Shown: piece after piece, positions 4,781 to 12,596 of the stretch
How the letters are laid out: each line of letters opens with the position of its first letter
Numbering within the stretch: the first letter of the stretch is position 1
Assembly: GCA_009785045.1 (NCBI GenBank)
Contig: WQXC01000027.1
Location: 1-15,904 of the forward strand
DNA length: 15,904 nucleotides
Direction of reading: 5' to 3'
DNA from: Treponema sp.
GTDB taxonomy: Bacteria > Spirochaetota > Spirochaetia > Treponematales > Breznakiellaceae
Program-made: the position numbers and the translations under genes
Notes under the pieces: generated by a model
What the model was told of the DNA's origin: nothing
Database searches by the model: none
The model's input: the letters and a program-made list of their open reading frames with translations, nothing else

Positions 4781-7700
4781 ATGGGTGTGAGGAAAGACAG
4801 GATAGGTTTTATTATCCCCACAATATACTCCACGGGATGGGCGCGGAATGCTCTGCCAATATTTGTCAGAACTGCACGCAGTGAAAATAAAAGTCTTTTT
4901 ATCTTTCCTGGCGGACGTTTAAATGGCCCAATGGAAATGGAAGCGCTTCGTAATCCAATATATTCACTGGTAAACAATGAAAATCTTGATGGATTAATAA
5001 GCTGGAGTTCAACCCTTAGATACAAGGAAGATAAAGAGGATTTTGAAAAATTCCATTATACTTTCGCTATCCCTTTTGTTACATTAGAAATAAAAGTTCC
5101 CGGTCATTCCAGCGTCAACTTTGATTCCTATACCGGAATGAGGCAATTAATAACTCATTGTATTACAGTTCATGGCGCAAGGAAAATAGCTTTTCTTAGG
5201 GGGCAGCCCCTGCATCCAACCCATGAGGCACGTCTTAAAGCCTACGAAGATGCGCTGGATGAAGCCGGTATTCCGCATGACAAAAACGGCCCCCTGGTAA
5301 CAAAGCCATTTGTTGATGAAGAAGGAGACAAAGCAGCAGCGCAGCTTTTTGAAGAACGCAAACTAATACCCGGTAAAGATTTTGATACATTAATCGGATC
5401 CAATGACCATTTAATTTTTAAGGCAATAAATTATTTTAAATCAAAAGGTTATCATGTACCGCATGATTATCATGCTGCAGGATTCGACGATTCCATGGAA
5501 AGCCGCCTTACCGAGTGTCCTCTTTCTACAGTTAAGTCTCCGTATCTGGAAATGAGCGTTGAAGCTTTCCGGATTTTAGAAAAAATTATATCCGGTAAAA
5601 AAAATAATACTCAGGAAAACATTATTGATGATGTACTTCTTCCCGCGCAGCCGCTTTTCCGGGAATCCTGCGGCTGTACTGATTTTTACAATACACTGAC
5701 CAAACCGCTAATTTTGGAAGCTGGTATAAATAAATCTGACAAAGTTCCGCCTGCACAAGACAAGATGGATATATTAATAGAGATAATATCCGACTTTCTA
5801 AAACTCAGACCAAGGGAAACAAGAAGTATTGTAACACCGCTTGTAAATTCCTGGTTAAAAATTCCGGAAGAAGACTGTCCTCAGAATATTTTACAGCCTT
5901 ATCTGGATGATTTTTTTATTCATCTGGAAAAAAGCATGAAACAGTTCTTTAGAGCTCATAAAGATGTAGAACTTTTTTTAAAGATGCTAAAAATAATATC
6001 AAATTCCGGTTTTATCTCTCCTGGTATATTTAAAAAAGTAGAACCTGCAATATTACGGACAGTCTTTAAAATATGGGAATGGTCTACCGTTTATGCGCAC
6101 TACGAAAGAGAAAATCTAAACACAATATTAAACTCTCTTAAATGCGTTCTTTTGGAAATCAGAGACAGAAAATCCCTTATTAACAGCCTTGCGCAGTATC
6201 TGCCGAAAATTGGAATAAATACTGCAGGTATGGCTCTGTACATCGATGAAAAAACATCGCTTTGGATTGGCCATTTTTCTCAGGGCGGAAACTGCTCGGT
6301 ACAAGAAGAAACCTTTTCCAGAAAGTTACTTGTTCCAAAATCATTAAATAATCTGTTTTCCAATAATATCTTTGTTGTACAGCCTCTCTTTATAGAAAAT
6401 CAGTCGCTTGGATACTTTATTAATAATGTATCAAGTTACGACGGAGTTATTTATGAAGATATTCGAAGCACAATAAGTTATACCTTAAAAAGCATTCTTC
6501 AGTTTGAAGAAGTAATTAAAGCGCAGCAAAGAGAGCTTGAAAGCATTGAGCAAAGCCGTATACTTACTCTTCAGAAAGAAGCGGCTCAGGCAGCTTCCGA
6601 TGCAAAAAGTCAGTTCCTTGCAATTATGAGCCACGAAATCCGCACGCCGATGAACGCAATTATGGGTATTACAGAAATTCAACTTCAGGATAAAATGCTT
6701 CCGTTTATAACAAAAGAAGCATTTGAAAGAATTTATAATTCCGGCGATTTATTGCTTGGAATTATTAATAATATCCTTGATCTTTCTAAAATTGATTCCG
6801 GCAAACTGGAAATTTTATCATTTCAATACGATATTGCAAGCCTGATTCACGATTCAGTTAAATTGAACATGTTACGTTACGAAAACAAACCTATAGAATT
6901 TAAACTGACCGTAAGTGAAGACATCCCATTATTATTAATCGGCGATGAACTGCGGATAAAACAAGTAATGAATAACCTGCTCTCGAATGCATTTAAATAT
7001 ACCCAGGAAGGCCAGATTGAATTAAAACTTTCTTCGGAGACTTATAAAAACTCTTCTTTCGTTGACCTTATTATTCATGTGAGCGATACCGGGCAGGGAA
7101 TGACAGAGGACCAGGTTAAAAAACTTGGTGATAAGTTCAGCCGTTTTAACATGGAAGCCAATAGAAAAACCGAAGGCGCAGGGCTTGGCATGAACATTAC
7201 ACGGAACTTAATTCAAATGATGAACGGTGATATTAAAATAAAAAGCGCGCCTGGCAAGGGAACAGATTTTACTGTTCACCTGCCGCAGCAGTGCGCTAAT
7301 CACGATCCAATTGGCAGGGAACTTGCAGAAAACCTGATGCAGTTAAATATAAAAAATACTGCAAAAATCAGAAGCGCGCAGATAACACAGGATTATATGC
7401 CGTACGGCCGTGTATTAATTGTTGATGATGTAGAAACAAACCTTTATGTAGCGCGGGGATTGATGTCGCCATACGGATTATCTATAGAAACTGCTTTAAG
7501 CGGAGTTGAAGCAATAGAAAAAGTTACAACAGGCGCAAAATATGACATTATCTTTATGGATCACATGATGCCAAAAATGGACGGCATGGAAGCGGCAAAA
7601 CATATACGTAATTCCGGCTATAAGGAACCTATTGTTGCATTAACCGCAAATGCGCTTGCAGGACAGGCAGAAATGTTTATGAAAAACGGGTTTAATGATT

Positions 7701-8374
7701 TTATATCCAAACCTATAGACATCCGTCAGTTAAATAATGTATTGAACAAACTAATACGCGACAAGCAGACACCCGAGGTGCTTACAGAAGCTAAAAAGCT
7801 AAAAACCAGCATGCAAACCGGAGACATAGAAAGTAAAATCGCTCTTAATCCGCAATTAATAGAATTTTTTATACGTGATTCAAGAAAAATTCTTGCTATA
7901 CTAAATAGCTTATATAAAAATAAATTCCGCAGAAATGACGACGTTTCTATTTTTATTATTAATATACATGCAATGAAAAGCGCGCTTGCAAATGTCGGCG
8001 AAAGGGAACTGTCAGGCAAAGCATCTGAACTGGAACAGGCAGGACGCGATCAAAATATCAATTTAATTTTATCTTCTCTTCCATACTTTATAGAATCTCT
8101 GCAGCAAGTTATTTTAAAATACAATCTGCCTGAAGATATTGATACAGGAGCAAACCGGGAAGAAGCTGACCTTGCATATTTACGGGAAAAAATGCTGGTT
8201 ATATCAGAAGCCTGCTCCTCTTTTGATAAAAAAGCCGCCAAAGAAGCGCTAAACTGCCTTAAGCAAATGAAGTGGCAGCGCTCAGTAAAAGATCAACTTA
8301 GCGAAATTACAGAACATCTATTACACAGCGAGTTTGACGAGATAATAAGTATTATCCGGAAGATGGAAACTTAA
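4781..8374 (+). CDS. Soluble hybrid sensor histidine kinase with LacI-type ligand-binding sensor, receiver and HPt
   Basis: A 1197-aa phosphorelay kinase with no signal peptide or membrane helix, so it senses in the cytoplasm. Residues 5-300 resemble the periplasmic-binding fold of LacI-family regulators without the DNA-binding domain (start RIGFIIPTIYSTGW, ARKIAFLRG, AAGFDDS) and end in RESCGC. Next are a helical region (about 320-450), a GAF-like region (about 450-580) and a short coiled coil (580-612). HisKA has MSHEIRTP with phospho-acceptor His618. HATPase (about 715-836) has N-box NNLLSNAFKYT, DTGQGM and GAGLGM. The receiver (about 875-992) has Asp882/883, phospho-acceptor Asp927, Thr955 and Lys977. 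HPt has IHAMKSALANVG with His1063, followed by a helical tail. All catalytic residues are present, so it is a complete four-step relay. The ligand is unknown, perhaps a sugar. It converges with the HD-GYP regulator gene (8-nt gap). Confidence 0.93.
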   Translation: MGVRKDRIGFIIPTIYSTGWARNALPIFVRTARSENKSLFIFPGGRLNGPMEMEALRNPIYSLVNNENLDGLISWSSTLRYKEDKEDFEKFHYTFAIPFVTLEIKVPGHSSVNFDSYTGMRQLITHCITVHGARKIAFLRGQPLHPTHEARLKAYEDALDEAGIPHDKNGPLVTKPFVDEEGDKAAAQLFEERKLIPGKDFDTLIGSNDHLIFKAINYFKSKGYHVPHDYHAAGFDDSMESRLTECPLSTVKSPYLEMSVEAFRILEKIISGKKNNTQENIIDDVLLPAQPLFRESCGCTDFYNTLTKPLILEAGINKSDKVPPAQDKMDILIEIISDFLKLRPRETRSIVTPLVNSWLKIPEEDCPQNILQPYLDDFFIHLEKSMKQFFRAHKDVELFLKMLKIISNSGFISPGIFKKVEPAILRTVFKIWEWSTVYAHYERENLNTILNSLKCVLLEIRDRKSLINSLAQYLPKIGINTAGMALYIDEKTSLWIGHFSQGGNCSVQEETFSRKLLVPKSLNNLFSNNIFVVQPLFIENQSLGYFINNVSSYDGVIYEDIRSTISYTLKSILQFEEVIKAQQRELESIEQSRILTLQKEAAQAASDAKSQFLAIMSHEIRTPMNAIMGITEIQLQDKMLPFITKEAFERIYNSGDLLLGIINNILDLSKIDSGKLEILSFQYDIASLIHDSVKLNMLRYENKPIEFKLTVSEDIPLLLIGDELRIKQVMNNLLSNAFKYTQEGQIELKLSSETYKNSSFVDLIIHVSDTGQGMTEDQVKKLGDKFSRFNMEANRKTEGAGLGMNITRNLIQMMNGDIKIKSAPGKGTDFTVHLPQQCANHDPIGRELAENLMQLNIKNTAKIRSAQITQDYMPYGRVLIVDDVETNLYVARGLMSPYGLSIETALSGVEAIEKVTTGAKYDIIFMDHMMPKMDGMEAAKHIRNSGYKEPIVALTANALAGQAEMFMKNGFNDFISKPIDIRQLNNVLNKLIRDKQTPEVLTEAKKLKTSMQTGDIESKIALNPQLIEFFIRDSRKILAILNSLYKNKFRRNDDVSIFIINIHAMKSALANVGERELSGKASELEQAGRDQNINLILSSLPYFIESLQQVILKYNLPEDIDTGANREEADLAYLREKMLVISEACSSFDKKAAKEALNCLKQMKWQRSVKDQLSEITEHLLHSEFDEIISIIRKMET

Positions 8375-8382
8375 AACTACCC

Positions 8383-9438
8383 TTACCGATACATTTTGGA
8401 GATTTCCATGAATTTATCCTGTATTGCAATAACAGCGTCTGCTATAACAGGATCAAACTGTGTGCCTCTTCCCTGAGTAATTATTTCGATAGCTTCTGCG
8501 TAAGGCATAGCTGCTTTATACACGCGGGCGCAGACAAGAGCATCATAAACATCAGCCAGCGAAGCAAGCCGCGCAGAAAGCGGAATCTCTATTTCTTTTA
8601 ACTTCCGCGGGTAGCCTTTGCCGTCCCAGCGTTCGTGATGACCATAACAAATATCTTCGCAGTGTTTTAGGTACAATGAAGAGTTAACATCGCCAAGTTC
8701 ATGTATAATTTCCATGCCGCGCGTGGTGTGAGTTTTCATAATTTCGAATTCATCAGGATCAAGTTTCCCCGGCTTAAGAAGAATTTTATCCGGAATTGCA
8801 ATCTTGCCGACATCATGAAGCGCCATGGACTTCATGATTATATTGGGCTGAAGGCTTATTAGCTCTTCTGCGTAAACAGAGTTTGTCTCTATCAGATAAT
8901 CAATTATTGCTCTAACAAACAACTGAGTTCTCTTAACATGTTCGCCTGATTCCAAATCACGGTGTTCAATAACGTTTGCAAGTCCCTGAAGGGCGTTTTC
9001 CAGCGTATTGGTAGCTTCTGCAGTTTTCTTTGCAACCATCTGCTCCAGATTGTCGCTGTAGTTTTTTAACGCTATCTGGTTTCTTACCCTCAATTTTACG
9101 ATTTCCGGTAAAAACGGTTTATTAATAAAGTCCACAGCGCCGGCTTCCAGCAGCTCGCTTTCTGAATCGTTCTCGGCTGTAATAAATATAACAGGAATAC
9201 GCTGATACTGTTTATCTGCTTTTAAGATTTCAAATAATTCGCGTCCATCCATTTCCGGCATAATAATATCCAGAAGAATAATTTTTGGAATAGGATCGGC
9301 GGCGCGGAGTTTATCCAGCGCTTCCTTGCCGTTTGATGCAGTTATAATATTATAATCATCTTTTAGTATTTCCTCGAGAATCATGACATTGGTTTCAACA
9401 TCATCAACAACTAAAACCGTAGGATTAATTTCATGCAT
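8383..9438 (-). CDS. Response regulator: receiver plus HD-GYP cyclic-di-GMP phosphodiesterase
   Basis: A 351-aa two-domain regulator. The receiver (about 6-120) has Asp12/Asp13, phospho-acceptor Asp57 in LLDIIMPEMDG, Thr87 and Lys107. A helical linker (about 122-150) leads to an HD-GYP domain with HDVGKIAIPD (His208, Asp209, Lys212) and HHERWDGKGYP (267-277). Both signature motifs are intact, which in this family means hydrolysis of cyclic di-GMP to pGpG/GMP in the cytoplasm. Phosphorylation by a relay is expected to switch activity. Its ATG overlaps the 3' end of the upstream HPt gene by 8 nt, indicating translational coupling. The partner histidine kinase is plausibly the hybrid kinase encoded convergently next door, but this is inferred only from position and complementary parts. 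Confidence 0.95.
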   Translation of the reverse strand: MHEINPTVLVVDDVETNVMILEEILKDDYNIITASNGKEALDKLRAADPIPKIILLDIIMPEMDGRELFEILKADKQYQRIPVIFITAENDSESELLEAGAVDFINKPFLPEIVKLRVRNQIALKNYSDNLEQMVAKKTAEATNTLENALQGLANVIEHRDLESGEHVKRTQLFVRAIIDYLIETNSVYAEELISLQPNIIMKSMALHDVGKIAIPDKILLKPGKLDPDEFEIMKTHTTRGMEIIHELGDVNSSLYLKHCEDICYGHHERWDGKGYPRKLKEIEIPLSARLASLADVYDALVCARVYKAAMPYAEAIEIITQGRGTQFDPVIADAVIAIQDKFMEISKMYR

Positions 9439-9775
9439 GACTTGCTACTACCTTCTCTATTTCTTCTATTGTTTTACTATAAACGCCTTTTACTATACCC
9501 AATTGATCAGGGTTAAGAGATCTGGCTTTTATCTGCGACTCAAGCTCCAGGCACTGTTTGTACAGCTCTGTAAGCGAAAGATTTGCCGTAAGCCCCTTGA
9601 CTGTATGCGCAGCTATTTGCGCTTTTTCCATGTCTCCTTCCGCCAGTGCAGCTTCTATTCCGCACATATTCGGATCATCCTTAAATTTAATAAGCAGCTT
9701 TATATAAAGCTTGATATTGTTCATTACCCTTTTTGTGCCATCTTCAATATTAACATATACAATATCATCTGCCAT
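9431..9775 (-). CDS. Free-standing histidine phosphotransfer (HPt) protein
   Basis: A 114-aa soluble, helical protein with the HPt signature AAHTVKGLTANL: His57 is the phospho-acceptor and Lys60/Gly61 are the conserved followers. It should shuttle phosphoryl groups between a hybrid kinase receiver and a response regulator. AAGGAAGG precedes the ATG. It overlaps the HD-GYP regulator by 8 nt and lies 33 nt downstream of infA with no terminator between, so all three are probably one transcript. The likeliest target is the coupled receiver. The upstream donor could be the hybrid kinase at 4781-8374, although that protein has an HPt domain of its own. Confidence 0.9.
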   Translation of the reverse strand: MADDIVYVNIEDGTKRVMNNIKLYIKLLIKFKDDPNMCGIEAALAEGDMEKAQIAAHTVKGLTANLSLTELYKQCLELESQIKARSLNPDQLGIVKGVYSKTIEEIEKVVASHA

Positions 9776-9808
9776 GTAAAACCTTCCTTATTTTTGTTCG
9801 CAATTTAG

Positions 9809-10033
9809 TTATCGTTCACGGTAAATTATTCGGCCTCTGCTTAGGTCATATGGAGAAAGAGCGACTCTTACCCGGTCACCCGGAACAATCCGGATATAAT
9901 GCTTGCGCATTTTACCGGAAAGATGAGCCAATATAAGATGCCCGTTTTGATTATCCAGTTCTACCCTGAACATGGTATTGGGAAGGGCTTCCCTGACTAT
10001 ACCTTCTACCTCTATTGCTTCTTCTTTTGCCAC
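9809..10033 (-). CDS. infA: Translation initiation factor IF-1
   Basis: A 74-aa single OB-fold protein that binds the ribosomal A site during initiation together with IF-2 and IF-3. Family landmarks are clear: VEGIVREALPNTMFRVELDNG-type strand, HLSGKMRKHYIRI, and PGDRVRVALSPYDLSRGRIIYR. The length is the family norm. The start is GTG, with AAAGGAG 5 nt upstream; ATG alternatives do not exist in frame. It is first behind a near-consensus promoter. It is not in a ribosomal-protein operon here but heads an apparent operon with HPt and HD-GYP genes. Confidence 0.97.
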   Translation of the reverse strand: MAKEEAIEVEGIVREALPNTMFRVELDNQNGHLILAHLSGKMRKHYIRIVPGDRVRVALSPYDLSRGRIIYRER

Positions 10034-10053
10034 TTTTGCTCCTTTATACCCTA

Positions 10054-10082
10054 ATTTTATATCCTATACCCCTTTATGTCAA
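10054..10082 (-). promoter_or_regulatory. Strong sigma-70 promoter of infA
   Basis: On the minus strand a perfect TTGACA (10077-10082) lies exactly 17 nt from TAAAAT (10054-10059, 5 of 6). The expected start near 10047 gives a leader of about 14 nt carrying AAAGGAG before the GTG. It is the best promoter match in the window. Confidence 0.8.
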
Positions 10083-10107
10083 TTATGTCTATGTGTTAAG
10101 ATAAGAA

Positions 10108-11466
10108 ATGCATTATTACAGTACAAGAAATAAAAACGAAGTCGTAAATTTCGCGGACGCCGCCTTAACGGGACTTGCCCCGGACGGAGGGCTTTTTGTG
10201 CCGGAAGAAATTCCTCAATATTCTGCGCAAGTTCGTACATCGCTTGGAAAAATGGATTTTTGCGACATAGCTATCGAAACGATTAAACCATATGTTCAAG
10301 GCGAAATACAGGATAGCTCGCTGTCAGATATTGTACAATCTGCATTTACATTTACCGCACCTCTGGTTGCTGTTGCAGACCGTTTTACATCGGAATTATT
10401 TCACGGACCTACGGCGGCATTTAAGGATTTTGGCGCACGTTTTATGGCGCGCGCATTTTCGTATTTACGCCGCGGCGAAGACCGCCCTTTAAGGATTCTT
10501 GTTGCCACATCCGGCGATACTGGAGGCGCGGTAGCAGACGGTTTTTTTAATGTATCAGGTATATTTGTGACAGTACTTTACCCCAAAGGCAGAGTATCGC
10601 CGCTGCAAGAGCGCCAGATTGCAGGTCTCGGCGGAAATATTTCCGCTCTTGCAGTAGAAGGCAGTTTTGACGACTGCCAGCGACTGGTAAAAGCCGCTCT
10701 TGCCGACGAAGGTTTAAAAAAACGCATGGCATTATCCTCGGCAAATTCCATAAACATCAGCCGCCTGATTCCGCAGGCAGTATATTATTCTGCCGCCGCA
10801 GGAAAGATGTCTGCAGGACTTACTGACCCTGACGGAGAAGCAACTCCGCGTTTAAAAGGCAAGAAAAATACTGCTGCACTGCGACCCGGTAAACCTGTAA
10901 CTCTTTGTGTTCCTTCCGGTAATTTTGGAAATCTTACGGCAGGTCTTTACGCAATGAAGATGGGCGCGCCGGTTAATCAATTTATTGCTGCAACAAACAT
11001 TAATAAAACTGTTCCGGATTACCTTGATTCCGGCGAGTATCTTACGCGTATTTCGCAGGCGACAGTATCCAACGCGATGGATGTCGGCGCGCCAAGTAAC
11101 TTTGAACGGATGGCGGCTCATTTTTCATGGGAGCAGATGCGCAATATTATTTTAGGCGTCTCTGTCAGCGACGATGAAACACGCGAAACGATTATTCGTA
11201 TTCATGAACAATCCGGTTATTTTCTTGATCCGCACAGTGCAGTCGGCTGGAAAGGCGTAGATAAACTTCTTTCCAGTAACAAGATTCAGGAAGGAGCAGC
11301 CGGAATACTCTGCACTGCGCACCCGGCAAAGTTTTCAGAAATAGTAGAACCTCTTGTTGGTAAGCCGCCTGTTCCCGCTGCACTAACGCGCGCAATGGAA
11401 AGAACGGTTAATGCCCGTACAATTCCCGCAGATGCCGCAGCTCTTATAGAGGTATTGTCTGCGTAA
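10108..11466 (+). CDS. thrC: Threonine synthase
   Basis: Pyridoxal-phosphate enzyme converting O-phosphohomoserine to threonine and phosphate, the last step of threonine biosynthesis. The 452 residues fit the longer-form family. The N-terminal block YYSTRNKNEVVNFADAALTGLAPDGGLFVPE is typical. The PLP lysine is Lys106 in HGPTAAFKDFG. The phosphate-binding loop ATSGDTGGAVADG is at about 133-145, and SANSINISRLIPQ is at about 211-223. VPSGNFGNLTAGLYAMKMG follows later. It begins at ATG with only a weak upstream AAGATAAGA. It is divergent from infA (74-nt gap). Its last codons carry GAGG, which may serve as the ribosome-binding site of the nuclease gene that follows. No other threonine-pathway gene is in the window. 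Confidence 0.96.
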   Translation: MHYYSTRNKNEVVNFADAALTGLAPDGGLFVPEEIPQYSAQVRTSLGKMDFCDIAIETIKPYVQGEIQDSSLSDIVQSAFTFTAPLVAVADRFTSELFHGPTAAFKDFGARFMARAFSYLRRGEDRPLRILVATSGDTGGAVADGFFNVSGIFVTVLYPKGRVSPLQERQIAGLGGNISALAVEGSFDDCQRLVKAALADEGLKKRMALSSANSINISRLIPQAVYYSAAAGKMSAGLTDPDGEATPRLKGKKNTAALRPGKPVTLCVPSGNFGNLTAGLYAMKMGAPVNQFIAATNINKTVPDYLDSGEYLTRISQATVSNAMDVGAPSNFERMAAHFSWEQMRNIILGVSVSDDETRETIIRIHEQSGYFLDPHSAVGWKGVDKLLSSNKIQEGAAGILCTAHPAKFSEIVEPLVGKPPVPAALTRAMERTVNARTIPADAAALIEVLSA

Positions 11467-12070
11467 AATATTTTTTCTATTTTTAATTACGCTTCACATA
11501 ACTGTAGTATTTCCATGTGATTTACCAGAACATTTTAAATTTGACGTTTCCAATCACGAGGAAGTTTTATACTGGGGTTGTTACGATGCTGTAAATTCAG
11601 GACCGCATATAATCGAATATATCCTGACAAAAGAAAGAGCCGAAGCAACTGGAACAAGACGTCCGTCTGCTACATTTACACAAGACAGAGACGGCGGCGC
11701 ACTCAGAAAGTTATTGGCAGAACACGGCTACTCTCTTCCCAATCACCGCGATTATACCAACTCCGGTTACGACAGAGGCCATATGGCGCCAAATGCTGAT
11801 TTTAACGACACCTACGAAAATGCATTAATGACTTTTTATATTGCAAATATCTGGCCGCAAACACCAAATGTAAACAGGGTTGAATGGCTCAAGACAGAAA
11901 ATGAAACAAGAAGGCTGGCATCAAGACACTTACAGGTTAGAGTTATAATTATTGTGGATGAATTCTCAAGCGGCAAAGTAGGGAACATCAGTATTCCTTC
12001 CTGTTTTAAAAGAAGAGTTTACGATTTAAATTCCGGCGACCTGATTTATGAAATTGACGTTTATCAGTGA
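11459..12070 (+). CDS. DNA/RNA non-specific endonuclease (NUC1 / beta-beta-alpha-metal type), probably exported; non-canonical start
   Basis: The catalytic core is clear: DRGHMAP (105-108 with general-base His108 if numbering starts at 11459), then TFYIANIWPQTPNVNRVEW with metal-ligand Asn139, and ETRRLA. The domain's first strands (EVLYWGCYDAVNSGPHIIEYILT) lie upstream, in a frame open from the stop codon at 11447-11449. That frame has no ATG, GTG or TTG before 11714, which is too late for an intact domain. The best start is CTG at 11459, 6 nt after GAGG and overlapping the thrC stop by 8 nt. It yields a convincing export signal (RKIFFLFLITLHITVVF). About 203 aa result. Initiation at CTG is inferred; ATA/ATT starts or a decayed start codon are alternatives. 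It probably degrades extracellular or periplasmic nucleic acid. Confidence 0.75.
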   Translation: MRKIFFLFLITLHITVVFPCDLPEHFKFDVSNHEEVLYWGCYDAVNSGPHIIEYILTKERAEATGTRRPSATFTQDRDGGALRKLLAEHGYSLPNHRDYTNSGYDRGHMAPNADFNDTYENALMTFYIANIWPQTPNVNRVEWLKTENETRRLASRHLQVRVIIIVDEFSSGKVGNISIPSCFKRRVYDLNSGDLIYEIDVYQ

Positions 12071-12583
12071 TTCCTGCTGAGACAAAACATATAAATAATC
12101 AGATAACCTGTTTAAATACGCGCATGCATGTGAGCAAAGAGGTTCCTTTTCATTAACCGCAACAAACGATCGCTCTGCTCTTCTTGCAACTGTACGTGCA
12201 ATTTGAATCTGCGCTTCAATAATATTTTTTCCGGGAATAGCGGGTTTTTTCTGCTTTGGAATATTATCAGAAAGCCTGTCTATTTCCTTTTCCATTTCTT
12301 TAACATCATCAACGGTAAAAAAGAAATTGCTGTTTTTTACATCAGAAACATGCGCCATTAATTTCATCAGGTTTTTCTGAGTTCTTTCGATAAATATACA
12401 TGCAGACTGCCATGAAAATTGCCAGGCATCTTCATTGGAGATCATTGCTTTAATAAGCCCAAGGTAGGAATTAAGCTCATCTACAGCTCCAATAAAATGA
12501 ATCGAAACGCTGTTTTTTGATACTCTGTTTCCGTTTAATTCCGATGTCTCGCCAGTATCACCGGTTCTTGAATAAATACCCAT
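12026..12583 (-). CDS. Cob(I)alamin adenosyltransferase, PduO/MMAB type
   Basis: Transfers the adenosyl group of ATP to cob(I)alamin to make coenzyme B12. The 185-aa product starting at ATG 12583 opens with MGIYSRTGDTGETSEL, the family's N-terminal ATP-binding motif. It continues with AVDELNSYLG, the ARTVARRAERSFVAV stretch that contacts ATP, and AYLNRLSDYLYVLS near the C-terminus. A longer reading from TTG 12619 would overlap the protease gene and add residues not typical of the family. There is no Shine-Dalgarno sequence; TATAAA lies 7 nt before the ATG. The last 45 nt (about 14 residues) overlap the nuclease gene on the other strand. It lies just downstream of the protease gene. No B12-dependent enzyme is in the window. 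Confidence 0.9.
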   Translation of the reverse strand: MGIYSRTGDTGETSELNGNRVSKNSVSIHFIGAVDELNSYLGLIKAMISNEDAWQFSWQSACIFIERTQKNLMKLMAHVSDVKNSNFFFTVDDVKEMEKEIDRLSDNIPKQKKPAIPGKNIIEAQIQIARTVARRAERSFVAVNEKEPLCSHACAYLNRLSDYLYVLSQQESLINVNFINQVAGI

Positions 12584-12590
12584 ATTAGAA

Positions 12591-12596
12591 TTTATA
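12591..12596 (-). promoter_or_regulatory. -10-like box before the adenosyltransferase start
   Basis: TATAAA on the minus strand (5 of 6) stands 7 nt before the ATG at 12583, partly overlapping the end of the protease gene. No ribosome-binding site intervenes. Either a leaderless transcript or chance similarity in AT-rich DNA would explain it. Confidence 0.3.

Noticed and set aside
4774..5025. 83-aa minus-strand ORF at the start of the hybrid kinase, and other long antisense frames
   Set aside because: These are shadows of strongly protein-like genes on the opposite strand with no domain features or ribosome sites.
11714..12070. Nuclease started at the TTG at 11714 (118 aa)
   Set aside because: This would remove the first strands of the nuclease domain, which are clearly encoded upstream in the same open frame.
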